Assembly: GCA_002385825.1 (NCBI GenBank)
Contig: DGEG01000146.1
Location: 1 to 6,103, forward strand
DNA from: Firmicutes bacterium UBA3932
Lineage (GTDB): Bacteria > Bacillota > Clostridia > Peptostreptococcales > Anaerovoracaceae
Length of the DNA: 6,103 nt
Direction: 5' to 3'
The translations under genes were made by a program, and so were the position numbers. The notes under the pieces are model-generated. The model saw only the letters and a list, made by a program, of their open reading frames with translations, did not search any database and had not been told where the DNA came from. This document shows, piece by piece, positions 5,763 to 6,103 of this stretch. Every line of letters starts with the position of its first letter. Position 1 is the stretch's first letter.

Positions 5763-5794
5763 GCCGGTAAGAAAGCCGGCTCATTTCTTGTTTT
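5759..5794 (+). terminator. Terminator hairpin overlapping two convergent stop codons
   Basis: ATGAGCCGG (5759-5767) pairs with CCGGCTCAT (5776-5784) around an 8-base loop and is followed by a T-rich run (TTTCTTGTTTT). The left arm contains the TGA of the glycosyltransferase (5760-5762). The right arm contains, on the other strand, the TGA of the DUF3787 gene (5783-5781). The minus strand lacks an immediate T-run, so efficient termination is expected only for the plus-strand operon. Confidence 0.85.
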
Positions 5795-5963
5795 CGTTCA
5801 CCCAGTCTCTTCCTTCTCCCAGGTCCTCTTCTGTAGGAATCGTTACCCTGGAATCGATGTCGACGGTATGAGCATTGGCTATGGGAAAAGTTGTAAAAGT
5901 GGGCACCGTCTTTTCCGGATTCCGGTTTTCCTTCTTTTCTTTATTCTCACAGTTATCCGTCAT
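5781..5963 (-). CDS. DUF3787 family small spore-surface-type protein
   Basis: A 60-residue hydrophilic protein. The first 20 residues are charged and variable. The second half, NAHTVDIDSRVTIPTEEDL (30-48) and then RDWVNENKK to the end, follows the conserved pattern I recall for DUF3787 (SxVxIPSExxVxxAKEWVDENxK). Some members are annotated as CDIF630_02480-type spore surface proteins in Clostridia. The ATG at 5963 is preceded on the minus strand by AGGAGGA (5977-5971) eight bases away, a strong site. It converges on the glycosyltransferase gene, and the two stop codons sit in opposite arms of one hairpin. Upstream, 5980-6020 shows no convincing vegetative promoter; expression by a sporulation sigma factor would fit the family, but I could not identify such a site. 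Membership is likely despite the short length. Confidence 0.8.
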   Translation of the reverse strand: MTDNCENKEKKENRNPEKTVPTFTTFPIANAHTVDIDSRVTIPTEEDLGEGRDWVNENKK

Positions 5964-6021
5964 ATCCTCATCCTCCTCCCTGCGTGTGTCTATAGCATAC
6001 CCTCAACCGCTCGTTTATAAC

Positions 6022-6058
6022 CAAAAAATCAAAAGGGACTGTCCCTTTTGATTTTTTG
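6022..6058. repeat. 37-bp near-perfect palindrome
   Basis: Bases 6022-6039 and 6041-6058 are perfect 18-bp complements around a single central T (6040). The core is AAAAGGGACTGTCCCTTTT, the arms end in A-runs and T-runs, and the sequence could form a long hairpin on either strand. With the flanking T-run it could act as a terminator for transcripts entering from either side. From memory, GGGACTGTCCC-type palindromes recur in clostridial intergenic DNA near mobile elements. Confidence 0.85.
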
Positions 6059-6080
6059 AAAGAAACTTTGATTCTTTTGT

Positions 6081-6099
6081 TTGGCGAATTGTAAAATGA
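6081..6099. repeat. Right copy of the 19-bp inverted repeat at the window ends
   Basis: TTGGCGAATTGTAAAATGA is the exact reverse complement of positions 1-19. It is followed by only four bases, so what lies beyond cannot be seen. It sits 22 bp after the long palindrome, and the two may belong to the edge of the same repeated element. Confidence 0.75.
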
Positions 6100-6103
6100 A
6101 GTT

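Overview
The window looks like chromosomal DNA from a spore-forming, Gram-positive Clostridia-type bacterium. The reasons are moderate-to-low GC with AT-rich intergenic DNA, purine-rich GGAGG-type ribosome binding sites, TATAAT promoters, a small spore-surface-type protein (DUF3787) and a DUF6506 protein. The genus cannot be read from the sequence. No rRNA, tRNA or transposase gene is visible.

Layout, left to right. Positions 1-290 hold no gene: a copy of a 19-bp repeat that returns inverted at the far end of the window, a possible hairpin, and a promoter. At 291-1307 (+) is an EamA/DMT-family membrane transporter with an unusually long hydrophilic insert. Converging on it, 12 bp away, is a small DUF6506 gene (1320-1625, -). 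Positions 1626-2330 are a gene-free divergent region of about 705 bp and the most unusual part of the window. It holds seven clear and one degenerate 30-bp palindromic units separated by 22-23 bp of unrelated sequence. The mean period is 52.5 bp, and the array is bracketed by a 27-bp inverted repeat. Outside the bracket, two outward promoters drive DUF6506 and, to the right, a gene (2331-2873, +) for a stand-alone copy of an HTH-like domain usually found behind macro domains. That gene ends in a strong intrinsic terminator.

Next is a two-gene operon with its own promoter and terminator. It encodes a DUF3810 membrane protein with a zinc-protease-like HEFAH motif (3047-4225) and a GT4 glycosyltransferase whose C-terminus carries 18-residue helical repeats (4242-5762). 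Spacing and ribosome binding sites move both starts inward from the longest reading frames. Together they suggest a cell-envelope or glycolipid function. A convergent 60-codon DUF3787 gene (5781-5963, -) follows. The window closes with a 37-bp near-perfect palindrome and the second copy of the end repeat.

The genes themselves belong to families I recognise by sequence memory. The candidate undescribed element is the periodic palindrome array at 1768-2217. It is CRISPR-like in geometry but not a CRISPR, and it sits between two divergent promoters.
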